Shown: in pieces, positions 46,934-55,141 of the stretch | Position numbering within the stretch: the stretch's first letter is position 1 | How the letters are laid out: each line of letters begins with the position of its first letter | Assembly: GCA_963169045.1 (NCBI GenBank) | Contig: CAUJDF010000058.1 | Coordinates: forward strand, 62,001 to 126,000 | Source of the DNA: Myxococcota bacterium | Lineage (GTDB): Bacteria > Myxococcota_A > Bradymonadia > UBA7976 > UBA1532 | Reading direction: 5' to 3' | Length of the DNA stretch: 64,000 nucleotides | Program-made: the position numbers and the translations under genes | Notes under the pieces: model-generated | The model's input: only the letters and a program-made list of their open reading frames with translations | Told to the model about the DNA's origin: nothing | Databases searched by the model: none

Positions 46934-48991
46934 TCAGGCGATAACACGGTCACCGGTGCCGTACAACGCGGCGACGTCGGCCTCGATGGCCTCGCGCAGC
47001 GCCGCCGCCTCCCCGGCGTGGGGGCCCCCGGCGGCCCCGTCGCGCGGCGCGCCTTCGAGCGCCTGCAGGCGCAGGGCGCGCCCGGCGAGCGCCGCCACGG
47101 CGGGCGCGTCCGGGGCCACCGGAGGCAGCGGGAGGTCGCGCAGCTCGGCCACCTTGATCTGCGGGAAGAGCCGGTCGTCCTCCTGGCAGCGGGCGCGGAA
47201 GAGCGCGGCGACGACCCGGCTGTTCACGAACGCCAGCAACGCGCCGGGCGGCCACGGTTGTCCCGGCAGCAGGCGCGCCACGTAGACCGACTGGTCGCAG
47301 TACAGCGGCGCCTCGGTGTAGGCCGCGCAGAGCGTCTCCCCGAGGATCTTGCGCACGAGCAGGCGCGGCCCGTCGAAGAAGCGCGGGTGCCGCGGTTCCT
47401 TGAGCCACGGGCCGTAGCGCACGTAGCGCGTCCCGCGCCACCACAGGCGGTACGGACCGAGGTCGCGCCCGCAGAGCTCCGGGGCGAGGCCCTCGCCCGG
47501 CTTGCCGGCGTGGTGGACGCGCGCCCGGATCTCCGCCGGCGTGTGCATGCAGCGGTGATACGGGTTGATGCCGCGCGTCACCTCCGCCACGTCGCCGAGC
47601 GTCGTCGTCCAGGCGCTCGCGCGGTCGAGCAGGTCCGCCGCCGCCGTCGTGCGCGCGAGCGCCAGCGGGGCCTCGGGCTGCGCCGCGTCGTAGACCAGCG
47701 CCCCGCCGGCCCCGCCGGCGATCGGCACCCGGTCCGGCGTCCGTCCGCCACGCCGCACGTGCACCGCCACCGTCTCCACACCGGCCCCGAAGGCCTCGGC
47801 CGGCAGCTCGACCACCCGCTCGAGCCCGTTGTGGGCCAACAGGAGGCGCCGCAGCGCGCCCCCGCGCAGCACGCTCATCCACGCGTTCGGCACCACCATG
47901 ACCACCGCGCCGCCCGGACGCGTCGCCGCGAGCGCCAGCTCGAGGAAGAGCGGGTACGGGTCGAGCTGGTACTCGGCGACGGTGTAGGCGCGGCGGTACA
48001 GCGCGTCGTTGCCGGCGAGCGCGCCGAGCCGGCCGGCGCGGTAGGGCGGGTTGCCGACCACGAGGTCGAACGGCCCGCCGAACGCCGCGAGCACGTCGAG
48101 CGCGGCGCCTGCCGCCGCCGGCCCCGCCGCCTCGCCCGCGCCCGACCGGCCGTCGTCCCCGCGCGCCGCCGGCGCCCCCGCGCCCGACCGGCCGTCGTCC
48201 CCGCGCGCCGCCGGCGCCCCCGCGCCCGCCCGGCCGTCGTCCCCGCGCGCCGCCGGCGCCCCCGCGCCCGCCCGGCCGTCGTCCCCGCGCGCCGCCGGCG
48301 CCCCCGCGTCCGCCCGGCCGTCGTCCCCGCGCGCCGCCGGCGCCCCCGCGCCCGCCCGACCGTCGGCGGCGGCGGCGTCGAAGAGCGCGAGCTGCCGCGG
48401 CGGCTCGGCGCCCGCGACGCGCCGCCGCGCGAGGCCGAGCAGCGGATCGCCGCAGCGGATGTCTCCGCGGCCGCCCGCGAGCCACAGCGCCGCCCGGCAG
48501 ACGGCGACGGCGAGCGGATCGGTGTCGGCGCCGCAAACGACCTCGGCCCCGCGCGCGAGCGCGCCGAGCAGGAACCGCCCGCCGCCGCAAGCCGGGTCGA
48601 GGACGCGCCCGCCGACCGACACGCCGTCGAGCGCGCGCGCCACGAGGTCGGCGGGCGTGTAGTAGCGGCCGGCGGCGCGGCGCCCCTCGCCGGGATCGGC
48701 CGCGGCGTAGGCGTCGCCGAGGCGTCCGGGATCGGCCGCCACCGCCGCCCCGTCGAGCAGCGCCCAGGCGACCCCGAGGCGTCCGGGATCGGCCGCCACC
48801 GCCGCCCTGTCGAGCACCGCCCTCGCGTCCCCGGGTGCGACCGGCGTCGCGTCGAACAGCGCGCTCCCCGACGCGCGCTTCAGCCGGGGCGCGGTGTCGC
48901 GCCACCACTCGCCGACGTCCGCCCCCGGCCCGCCGACGAGCCCGCGCTCCACCGCCGCCCGCGCCGCCCACAGCGCGAGCCAGGCGCGCAC
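46934..48991 (-). CDS. N6-adenine DNA methyltransferase with TaqI-type target-recognition domain
   Basis: 685 aa from GTG 48991. Motif X-like RYYTPADLVARALD and motif I VLDPACGGGRF (SAM binding) are followed, after a repetitive insertion, by motif IV VVGNPPY (catalytic NPPY of adenine methyltransferases). The C-terminal region YCDQSVYVARL...LLAFVNSRVVAALF and FPQIKVAELRDLPLP matches a TaqI-like specificity domain. No endonuclease domain is visible, so it is either orphan or its nuclease lies elsewhere. Two tandem repeat arrays lie inside the gene. The start is uncertain: a different frame upstream (49236-49018) also looks protein-like, so the N-terminus may be frameshifted. Confidence 0.82.
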   Translation of the reverse strand: MRAWLALWAARAAVERGLVGGPGADVGEWWRDTAPRLKRASGSALFDATPVAPGDARAVLDRAAVAADPGRLGVAWALLDGAAVAADPGRLGDAYAAADPGEGRRAAGRYYTPADLVARALDGVSVGGRVLDPACGGGRFLLGALARGAEVVCGADTDPLAVAVCRAALWLAGGRGDIRCGDPLLGLARRRVAGAEPPRQLALFDAAAADGRAGAGAPAARGDDGRADAGAPAARGDDGRAGAGAPAARGDDGRAGAGAPAARGDDGRSGAGAPAARGDDGRSGAGEAAGPAAAGAALDVLAAFGGPFDLVVGNPPYRAGRLGALAGNDALYRRAYTVAEYQLDPYPLFLELALAATRPGGAVVMVVPNAWMSVLRGGALRRLLLAHNGLERVVELPAEAFGAGVETVAVHVRRGGRTPDRVPIAGGAGGALVYDAAQPEAPLALARTTAAADLLDRASAWTTTLGDVAEVTRGINPYHRCMHTPAEIRARVHHAGKPGEGLAPELCGRDLGPYRLWWRGTRYVRYGPWLKEPRHPRFFDGPRLLVRKILGETLCAAYTEAPLYCDQSVYVARLLPGQPWPPGALLAFVNSRVVAALFRARCQEDDRLFPQIKVAELRDLPLPPVAPDAPAVAALAGRALRLQALEGAPRDGAAGGPHAGEAAALREAIEADVAALYGTGDRVIA
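48139..48366. repeat. In-frame 42-bp minisatellite inside the methyltransferase gene
   Basis: Five full 42-bp units start at 48139, 48181, 48223, 48265 and 48307, plus an 18-bp partial. Each encodes GAPAARGDDGRAGA with one or two changes. The array lies between motifs I and IV, so copy-number change would alter loop length without breaking the frame. No spacers, so not CRISPR. Confidence 0.93.
48717..48830. repeat. Tandem 57-bp duplication inside the methyltransferase gene
   Basis: Two units (48717-48773 and 48774-48830) share a nearly identical first 45 bp, including CGTCCGGGATCGGCC. They encode a 19-residue unit with AAVAADPGRLG twice. The reading frame is kept. Confidence 0.85.
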
Positions 48992-49286
48992 GTCGCCGCC
49001 GAGCGCCCGGCGCGCGCTCAACCCGGCACCCGCGCGGTCGGCGGACGCACACGCCCGCAGGGAGGCGTCCGCGTCCGACCCGCCTCGAGCGAAGCGCCGC
49101 CGGCGGCCGCCGGCCCGTCGCCGCCCACCGGGATCGAGGAGGCCGCGGGCTTCCGGCGCGGCGTCCGGGCGCCCCGGTCCGCCAGCGGCGCCGTCGCGGG
49201 AGGAACGCTCTCGTTCAGGTGCACGTTCAAGTTCACGACCGGCGCGGCGCGTCCCGCGAGCCGTGCTCGCCTCGTCGTCGCCCCGG

Positions 49287-50696
49287 TCAGCCGCCGAGCA
49301 GCCGCAGCGCGATCTGGGAGGAGACGTTGGCCTGAGCGAGCACGGCGACGTTGGCCTGCTCGCGCAGCCGCCCGAGCAGCAGGTTGGCCGACTCCTGGGC
49401 GAAGTCGGTGTCGACGATGCGGCTCTGCGCGGCGGCCACGTTCTCGGCCGCCCCGGAGAGGTTGTCGATGGCCGACTGGAAGCGGTTCTGCAGCGCCCCG
49501 AGCCGTGCGCGCCGGCCCGTGACCTGGGCGAGCGCGCGGTCGGCGATCTCGAGCGCCCGGTCCGCGCCCTCGGGGGTGCGCACGTCGATCGTCGACACCG
49601 ACGAACCCGGCGGCACACCCACGATGCCCGCCCCGAGCCCCGCGTCGGCCGGATCGGCGCCCGCCACGGTGAACTGCGCGTCGCTCGTGAGGGTGACGGT
49701 GCCGGTCGTCGTCCCGGTCTGCAGGCCGGTGGTCGCCCCCGCCGTCCCGGTCGCCTCGACGTCGATGTTGCGGCCGTCCTTCGCCGTCAGCGTCAGGCCG
49801 CCGTCCGCGTTGCGCGTGGCGACGACGCCCGTCTCGTCGGAGACGGCGTTGATGGCGCCACGCAGCGCGTCGCCGGCGTCGCCCGCCGCGACGTTCACGC
49901 CGGTGATCGTCACGCCATTGATCTCGAGGCGGTTCGCCGCGTCGAGCGTCCCGCCGCCGGCGGCGTCACCCTCGACCGCCGTCGAGTTCACCGTCGCGGT
50001 CACGCCCGTGTCGTCGGTCGACGCGTTGATCGCCGCTGCGAGCGCGATGGCGCTGCCGGTGCGCTGCGCCGTCGATCGGGTGTCGTCGGCGATCTGCGTG
50101 GCGCGGATGGCGACGCCGTTGATCGTCAGCTCGCCCGGCTGCAGGCCGGAGGCGTCGATGGCGCCGCTCGTCGCCACCGCCGCCCGCCCGAGGCTGCCGG
50201 CGCGCGCGTCGAACGCGCCCACCGAGACCGTCTCGCTCGAGCCGGCTCCGACCTGGAACGTGCGCGTCCCCGCGGTGCCGTCGAGCAGGCGCTGGCCGTT
50301 GAACGTCGTCGTGCCGCCGATGCGGTCGATCTCCGCGCCGAGCTGGTCGATCTCGCCCTGGATGGCCCGCCGGTCGGCCGCGCTCAGCGCGCCGTTGCCC
50401 GCCTGGACCGCGAGCTCGCGGATGCGCTGCAGCGCGTCGGTCGTCCCGGCGAGCGCGCCCTCTTCGGTCTGCGCGAGCGAGATGCCGTCGCTGGCATTGC
50501 GCACTGCCTGGTTCAGCCCGCGCAGCTGCGAGTTGAGACGGCTGCCGATGGCGAGCCCCGCCGCGTCGTCGGCCGCCGACTGCACGCGCAGCCCGCTCGA
50601 CAGCCGCGAGAACGAGCGCGAAACGATCGCCTGGTTGCGGCGCAGGGCGTTCAGCGCGTTCAGCGTGCGCTGGTTGTCGTTGATCCCGATGCCCAT
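49287..50696 (-). CDS. fliC: Flagellin
   Basis: 469 aa filament protein exported through the flagellar type III apparatus. The N-terminal D0/D1 helices (RLSSGLRVQSAADDAAGLAIGS, NDGISLAQTEEGAL form) and the C-terminal D1/D0 region (LGALQNRFQSAIDNLSGAAENV, ending SSQIALRLLGG) are complete. The centre holds Flagellin-IN-type motifs such as ELTINGVAIRA and LEINGVTITG, so the surface domain is modest in size. No other flagellar gene lies in the window. A -35/-10 pair lies upstream at 50745-50716. Divergent from sfsA. Confidence 0.95.
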   Translation of the reverse strand: MGIGINDNQRTLNALNALRRNQAIVSRSFSRLSSGLRVQSAADDAAGLAIGSRLNSQLRGLNQAVRNASDGISLAQTEEGALAGTTDALQRIRELAVQAGNGALSAADRRAIQGEIDQLGAEIDRIGGTTTFNGQRLLDGTAGTRTFQVGAGSSETVSVGAFDARAGSLGRAAVATSGAIDASGLQPGELTINGVAIRATQIADDTRSTAQRTGSAIALAAAINASTDDTGVTATVNSTAVEGDAAGGGTLDAANRLEINGVTITGVNVAAGDAGDALRGAINAVSDETGVVATRNADGGLTLTAKDGRNIDVEATGTAGATTGLQTGTTTGTVTLTSDAQFTVAGADPADAGLGAGIVGVPPGSSVSTIDVRTPEGADRALEIADRALAQVTGRRARLGALQNRFQSAIDNLSGAAENVAAAQSRIVDTDFAQESANLLLGRLREQANVAVLAQANVSSQIALRLLGG

Positions 50697-50715
50697 GAAT
50701 CCCCTCGTTCCCCGT

Positions 50716-50745
50716 ATTATCGTGCCGCCTGCGCGCCGGACTCAA
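50716..50745 (-). promoter_or_regulatory. Candidate flagellin promoter
   Basis: On the minus strand TTGAGT (50745-50740) and GATAAT (50721-50716) are 18 nt apart, 20 nt before the flagellin ATG. The sequence GCACGATAA also resembles a flagellar sigma-28 -10 (GCCGATAA) with one extra base, so the sigma factor is uncertain. Confidence 0.4.
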
Positions 50746-50773
50746 GACACCCACGGACGGGGAAAGACGTTTC

Positions 50774-51475
50774 ATGAGGTATTCCGCGCCCTTGCTCGAG
50801 GGTCGCTTCGTGCGCCGCTACAAGCGCTTCTTCGCCGACGTCGAGCTGCCGCACGGAGAGGTGGTCGTGAGCCACTGCCCCAACAGCGGCTCGATGGAGG
50901 GCTGCAAGACGCCGGGCGCGCGCGCCTGGGTGCGCCGGGCGGACGACCCGTCGCGCAAGCTCGCCTACACGCTCGAGCTCGTCGAGTCCTTCGGGGCGCT
51001 GACCTGTGTGAACACCGCCCTGCCGAACGGGCTCGTCGAGGAGGCGTTGCGCGAAGGCGCCGTGGCCGAGCTCGCCGGCTACGCCACCGTCCGCCGCGAG
51101 GTGAAGTACGGGCACGAGAATTCGCGCATCGACCTGCTGCTCGAGCGTGGCGAGGCGCGGTGCTTCGTCGAGGTGAAGAACGTGACGCTCGGCGACGGCG
51201 GCGCGGTCATCCGCTTCCCCGACGCGGTCACCGAGCGCGGGACGAAGCACCTGCGCGAGCTGATGGCGATGGCCGCCGCCGGGCACCGGGCCGTGCTGTT
51301 CTTCTGCGCGTCGCGCACCGACGCGCGCGTCGTCGCGCCCGCCGACCACATCGACCCCGTGTACGGCCGCACGCTGCGCGAGGCCGCGGCCGCCGGCGTC
51401 GAGATCCTCGCCTACCGCTGCGACGTCACGCCCGAGGAGGTCCGCGTCGCCGAGCGCATCCCCGTCGCGCTGTGA
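50774..51475 (+). CDS. sfsA: SfsA family protein (sugar fermentation stimulation)
   Basis: 233 aa, normal length. Family signatures include GRFVRRYKRFFADVEL, CPNSGSMEGCKTPG, ENSRIDLLLE, CFVEVKNVTL and FPDAVTERGTKHLREL. The E-x-K in VEVKN and the upstream Asp form a PD-(D/E)xK nuclease-like core, and an OB-like N-terminal domain binds nucleic acid. The cellular role is poorly defined; the name comes from maltose metabolism effects in E. coli. It has its own upstream region shared with the divergent flagellin gene. Confidence 0.95.
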   Translation: MRYSAPLLEGRFVRRYKRFFADVELPHGEVVVSHCPNSGSMEGCKTPGARAWVRRADDPSRKLAYTLELVESFGALTCVNTALPNGLVEEALREGAVAELAGYATVRREVKYGHENSRIDLLLERGEARCFVEVKNVTLGDGGAVIRFPDAVTERGTKHLRELMAMAAAGHRAVLFFCASRTDARVVAPADHIDPVYGRTLREAAAAGVEILAYRCDVTPEEVRVAERIPVAL

Positions 51476-51482
51476 CGTCAGG

Positions 51483-53333
51483 TCAGCGGGCGGCGAACGT
51501 GCCGTCGAGAAAGAGGACGGAACCGGCGACCGCGTCGGCGGAGCCGTAGCAGAGGATGTCGCACTGCTGCCGGTCGCCTACGAGGCGACAGTCCGACTCC
51601 CAGCTGATGTGGTCCTTCGTGTCCGTGTCGACGTTGTCGACAAAGACGAACGCCGCGTGGTCCGGAGCCGCGTTGCCGTCGAGCGGATGCGTGACGCGCA
51701 CCGATCCGCCGGTCTCGCAGCGGAAGGACTGGCGGCTGGCGACCACGTTCGACGGCCACGCGATGCCGGCGATGATCGCCCGGACGTAGCTGTCGCGGTT
51801 GCCGTGCTGCTCGCGCGCCGTGCCCCGCAGGCGGCCACCGGCGATCTCTGCCGTCGCGCTCCCCTCGAAGTCCACGTCGCCGCCGCCGTGGAAGCCGACG
51901 AGGGTCGCCAGCGCCGTGATGTCGCCGCCGCCATTGGCGGCGAAGGCAACGTCGTGGGCGGCCTCGTTGAAGGTCTGCAGCGCGAAGGAAGCGACGCGCC
52001 CCGGCCCGGGCATGCGGGCGACGACCAGGGCGTCCGCCGCGAAGGCGCAGGGATTGTCGTTGTGCCCGTGGTCGCAGCGGTCGACCCGGATGTCGAAGCG
52101 CATGCGCGATGGGCCAGCCCGGCTGACGGTCGTATCGAAGTCACAACGGTTGTCGCCGTGTTCGATCGCGGTGTTCACCGCCAGCAGCCCGATCGCCTCC
52201 GCGGCGCCCGCCGGGAAGTCGATCTCGACGGTGGTCAGGCCCGCGTTGCGGCCGACGCAGACCGGGCTCGAGGCGACGAAGACGCCGCAGCCCTCGTCCA
52301 CCAGCCCGTCGCAGTCCTCGTCGCGCGCCCCGTTGAAGCAGACTTCGGGCGTCGGCTCGCAGCCACCGCACTCGAGGCCCTCGTCCGCCCTGCCGTCGCA
52401 GTCGTCGTCCTCGCCGTTGCAGACCTCGGCCGGCACGTCGCCGCACCCGCCACACGCGTTGGTGACGCCCTCGTCCACGGCGCCGTCGCCATCCTCGTCC
52501 GCGCCGTCGCACGTCTCGTCGGGCGGGTACAGGGCGCGAATGCCCGCGATGTCGTCGGCGCCCAGGGTCCGCTGGCCGCTGTAGTTGGGCAGCATCACGG
52601 CGCCCGGGACGTCGCTGTGGGTGAGGCCGAGGGCGTGGCCGACCTCGTGGAGGACGACCGCCTCGTAGTCCAGCTGGCCGACGCCGGGGGAAGCGCTCCA
52701 CGTCCAACGCCGGCGATCGTTGAAGTGGATCTCGCCGAGCGGGCAGACCGGCTGACCGGGGTTCGGGAAGAACGCGTGGGCGAGCACGTTGCCGCCGAAG
52801 GCGCACTGGTCGCCGTGGTTGCCGGCGCCGTCGGGCATCACGGCCGAGAGCGTAATGTCGGCGGGCGCGCCGGCGGGCGCCTGGGTGAACGTCAGGCTCG
52901 ATTGCGACTGCCACCCGGCGAAGGCGGCGCTCGCCGCGCCCTCCGCCTCCATCTGGGTCAGGCCGGCGGGCGGGTTGGCGACCCGCCAGGTCAGATTCGT
53001 CCGGTTCCAGCGTCCGAACGTGCCGAAGGACAGCGGATTGGGGTGCGGGTCGAAGCCGTCGTAAACGAGGGCCTCCTCGGTGACGGCGCACTGACCGCCC
53101 TGGCATGCCTCGCCCAGCCGGCAGTCATCGTCGGCTTCGCACGCCGGCGAGACGGCGGCCTCCCCATCCTCGGCCTCGCCCGCGTCGGAGCCACCGGCAT
53201 CGGCGTCGCCGCCGGTCGTCTCCGTGAACGGCGGCGGATCGCCGTCCTCCGGCGCGCCTTCGGTCGCCGGCACGTCGCCCGTGCAGCTCGCCAGCATGGT
53301 GAGCAACCCCATGAACGTGCGTCCCAATCGCAT
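51483..53333 (-). CDS. Secreted matrixin-type metalloprotease lipoprotein with MopE motifs
   Basis: 616 aa. A lipoprotein signal ends in LLTMLASC. An Asp/Ala-rich linker and a Cys-rich header (CEADDDCRLGEACQGGQC) precede an M10-like catalytic domain with zinc site HEVGHALGLTH and Met-turn region AVMLPNYSG. MopE-type motifs follow (EDGDGAVDEG, NGEDDDCDGRADEG, DEDCDGLVDEG), then a beta-rich C-terminal domain with Cys pairs. It probably degrades extracellular protein while anchored in the outer membrane. An IS1595 element has inserted 151 bp upstream of the start. Confidence 0.9.
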   Translation of the reverse strand: MRLGRTFMGLLTMLASCTGDVPATEGAPEDGDPPPFTETTGGDADAGGSDAGEAEDGEAAVSPACEADDDCRLGEACQGGQCAVTEEALVYDGFDPHPNPLSFGTFGRWNRTNLTWRVANPPAGLTQMEAEGAASAAFAGWQSQSSLTFTQAPAGAPADITLSAVMPDGAGNHGDQCAFGGNVLAHAFFPNPGQPVCPLGEIHFNDRRRWTWSASPGVGQLDYEAVVLHEVGHALGLTHSDVPGAVMLPNYSGQRTLGADDIAGIRALYPPDETCDGADEDGDGAVDEGVTNACGGCGDVPAEVCNGEDDDCDGRADEGLECGGCEPTPEVCFNGARDEDCDGLVDEGCGVFVASSPVCVGRNAGLTTVEIDFPAGAAEAIGLLAVNTAIEHGDNRCDFDTTVSRAGPSRMRFDIRVDRCDHGHNDNPCAFAADALVVARMPGPGRVASFALQTFNEAAHDVAFAANGGGDITALATLVGFHGGGDVDFEGSATAEIAGGRLRGTAREQHGNRDSYVRAIIAGIAWPSNVVASRQSFRCETGGSVRVTHPLDGNAAPDHAAFVFVDNVDTDTKDHISWESDCRLVGDRQQCDILCYGSADAVAGSVLFLDGTFAAR

Positions 53334-53484
53334 GTCGACCCCCTGTCATGCCAGCCGGGCATCGAGTGCCCCCCGGCGGCCATCCTTCGGGCACGGTCGG
53401 AGCGTAGAGGGGTCGTCTCGCACGGGCCGCTGTGACGATCGGCACACGACGTCGCCGTGACTTCTGGCACGGCTCACCGCTGAA

Positions 53485-53492
53485 GACTTTTT
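53485..53492. repeat. Target-site duplication, left copy
   Basis: GACTTTTT, identical to 55096-55103, flanking the IS1595 element. Confidence 0.9.
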
Positions 53493-53523
53493 CATGCTTA
53501 TCCGGTTGGCTCACAAACGACTC

Positions 53524-54624
53524 CTACACGAGATCGTCCGCTGTCAAGCCTGATGCGCCCTCGGGAACCTCGACGCCGAAGTTCTCGCGCGCGTGCCATT
53601 CACCGTCGTAGAGCGCCCGGTATGTCGGCCCTTCCTGCTCGGCGCTGAGGCCGAGCAACGACCGGAACGACAGCGCCCGCGTGAACCGGCGGTTGAACCG
53701 AAAGGCGTACTCGTTCAGGTAGTTCTGCAGGTGCTTCTTCCGCACGCCGTGGAACGTCCCGATCAACCACGCCTTGAGATTCCCGATCACGAGGTGCACG
53801 AGCGGGATCCAGGCTTCGGCCGCTTCGGGCTCGCCACGGAGCGCCAGCGGTTCGTGCTTGTAGCCGAGCTTCTCCAACAGCGCATACTCCGCGCCAGCGT
53901 CCGACAGGATGACCGCTCCGGGCGCGATCCAGTCCTCGGCGAACTTCGCGATCGTCTCGGCGCTCTTGTTCGGAATCTGTCGCAGGCGAACGCGCCCGCC
54001 GTAGAACTTCTGCGTCTTGGGCTTCCCGCTGCGCGTCGTCGCGCCCGTCGCCGGCGGCTTGCCGGGGATCACCTCGATGGCGATCACGACCGGCACCTTC
54101 TTGGTCTTCCGGTACGGTCGCCGACCACCGTCCGGCGGCGCCTCGCCCTTGCCTTTGTGCTTCCCGCCGATCCAGGCGATGTCCAGCTCGACCGCGTACT
54201 CGGTTCCGATCTTGTCCCACGCGGGCCGCGCCATGCCGGCCCGGAGCTTGTGCAGCATCTGGAAGGCCGTCTCGTAACGCGGAATCCCGAGCTTCTTCTG
54301 CGCTTCGAGCGCGGACATGCCCGGCGTGCTCGTCGCGACGAGGCTGGCCGCCCAGAACCAGACGTGCAGCGACGTCTTGGTCCGGTGCAGGATCGTGTGC
54401 GCCGTGACGCTGGTCTCGTACAGACAGGCGCGGCATTTCAACGATCGGGGACGTGTCTGGACGCGGTACGGCTCATCGACGGCGCCGCACTTCGAGCAGG
54501 TGAAGCCCTCGGGCCAGCGTACGGCGATCAGATAGTCGATGCACGCGGTCTCGTTCGGGAACATCTGCTGGAACTCCAGCAGGTTCTCGGGGAAATCAGG
54601 GAGCGGGTTCGTTCGTGCCTTCAT
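53524..54624 (-). CDS. IS1595-family transposase
   Basis: 366 aa DDE-type transposase. The N-terminal zinc ribbon has CSKCG and LKCRAC, followed by ETSVTAHTILHRTKTSLHVWFWA, the IS1595/ISXO2 header. Catalytic residues are expected in VELDIAWIGGKHKG, ILSDAGAEY, and the C-terminal N-x-K-x-W region GNLKAWLIGTFHGV with HLQNYLNEYAFRFNRR. Full length and uninterrupted, so probably active. ATG 54624 overlaps the passenger stop. Confidence 0.96.
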   Translation of the reverse strand: MKARTNPLPDFPENLLEFQQMFPNETACIDYLIAVRWPEGFTCSKCGAVDEPYRVQTRPRSLKCRACLYETSVTAHTILHRTKTSLHVWFWAASLVATSTPGMSALEAQKKLGIPRYETAFQMLHKLRAGMARPAWDKIGTEYAVELDIAWIGGKHKGKGEAPPDGGRRPYRKTKKVPVVIAIEVIPGKPPATGATTRSGKPKTQKFYGGRVRLRQIPNKSAETIAKFAEDWIAPGAVILSDAGAEYALLEKLGYKHEPLALRGEPEAAEAWIPLVHLVIGNLKAWLIGTFHGVRKKHLQNYLNEYAFRFNRRFTRALSFRSLLGLSAEQEGPTYRALYDGEWHARENFGVEVPEGASGLTADDLV

Positions 54625-55031
54625 TCGCGCTCCATGCGTTCCTCGAACTCCGCTTCGGTCTCCCCGAGCTTTGGGTACGCGTCGTACCCCTCAAGGCCGC
54701 CAATCAGGCAAGACTGGTACTTGCAGAGGATTTTCCCTGGTCCGACAGGAACTTCCTTGGGGCGGAATCCGTGACCGACGTCACGCGCGAACCATTTCGG
54801 CACGCTCTTGCCGCAGTTGGCGCACTTGACGTGTGTCTTCTTCTGCCGTTCCTCGCGCAGTGCACCGCTGGCGTAGCGCACGATGAGGTAGACGACCGAG
54901 ACGGCGCAGATGATCCACGACAGCGCCCAGAGTACCGTCACCCACGGCGCGGGCTCTGGCCTAAACATGGCGACGCCCGCCATCGTCAGCAGCGCGAGGA
55001 TTGCAGCGAGAACGGGCAGAATCGGCGACAT
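54621..55031 (-). CDS. IS passenger: two-helix membrane protein with zinc ribbon
   Basis: 136 aa from ATG 55031, which follows a perfect AGGAGGT ribosome site. Two membrane helices (about 5-25 and 33-52) precede a cytoplasmic-looking part with CANCGKSVPKWF and a distal Cys in ILCKYQSCL, a probable zinc ribbon, and an acidic C-terminus. It lies inside the IS element, upstream of and overlapping the transposase gene (ATGA), so it moves with it. I recognise no family; IS1595 elements are known to carry varied passengers. Whether it helps transposition or the host is unknown. Confidence 0.75.
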   Translation of the reverse strand: MSPILPVLAAILALLTMAGVAMFRPEPAPWVTVLWALSWIICAVSVVYLIVRYASGALREERQKKTHVKCANCGKSVPKWFARDVGHGFRPKEVPVGPGKILCKYQSCLIGGLEGYDAYPKLGETEAEFEERMERE

Positions 55032-55095
55032 CGGCGCACCTCCTGTGCGCCTCACCGTGCCCGATCAGTTTTTGCGGGACAACCGGATAAGCATG

Positions 55096-55103
55096 GACTT
55101 TTT
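55096..55103. repeat. Target-site duplication, right copy
   Basis: GACTTTTT, identical to 53485-53492. Confidence 0.9.
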
Positions 55104-55141
55104 CACCACCGGGCGATGACGCCTTCCCGTACAGTCGCGGG

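Larger units (their letters stand above)
53493..55095 (-). mobile_element. Complete IS1595-type element, 1603 bp
   Basis: Ends are the perfect 15-bp inverted repeats CATGCTTATCCGGTT (53493-53507) and 55081-55095. The flanking bases GACTTTTT are duplicated at 53485-53492 and 55096-55103, an exact 8-bp target duplication as expected for IS1595. It carries a transposase gene and a passenger gene in ATGA overlap, both on the minus strand. Intact ends and target duplication suggest a fairly recent insertion between the protease and winged-helix genes. Confidence 0.95.

Noticed and set aside
48139-48366. Possible CRISPR-like repeats
   Set aside because: Tandem without spacers and lying in a coding frame.
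46457-49522. 1021-residue plus-strand open frame
   Set aside because: Antisense to the methyltransferase and bcp genes; composition is Arg/Ala/Val-rich with no motif, the usual shadow in high-GC DNA.
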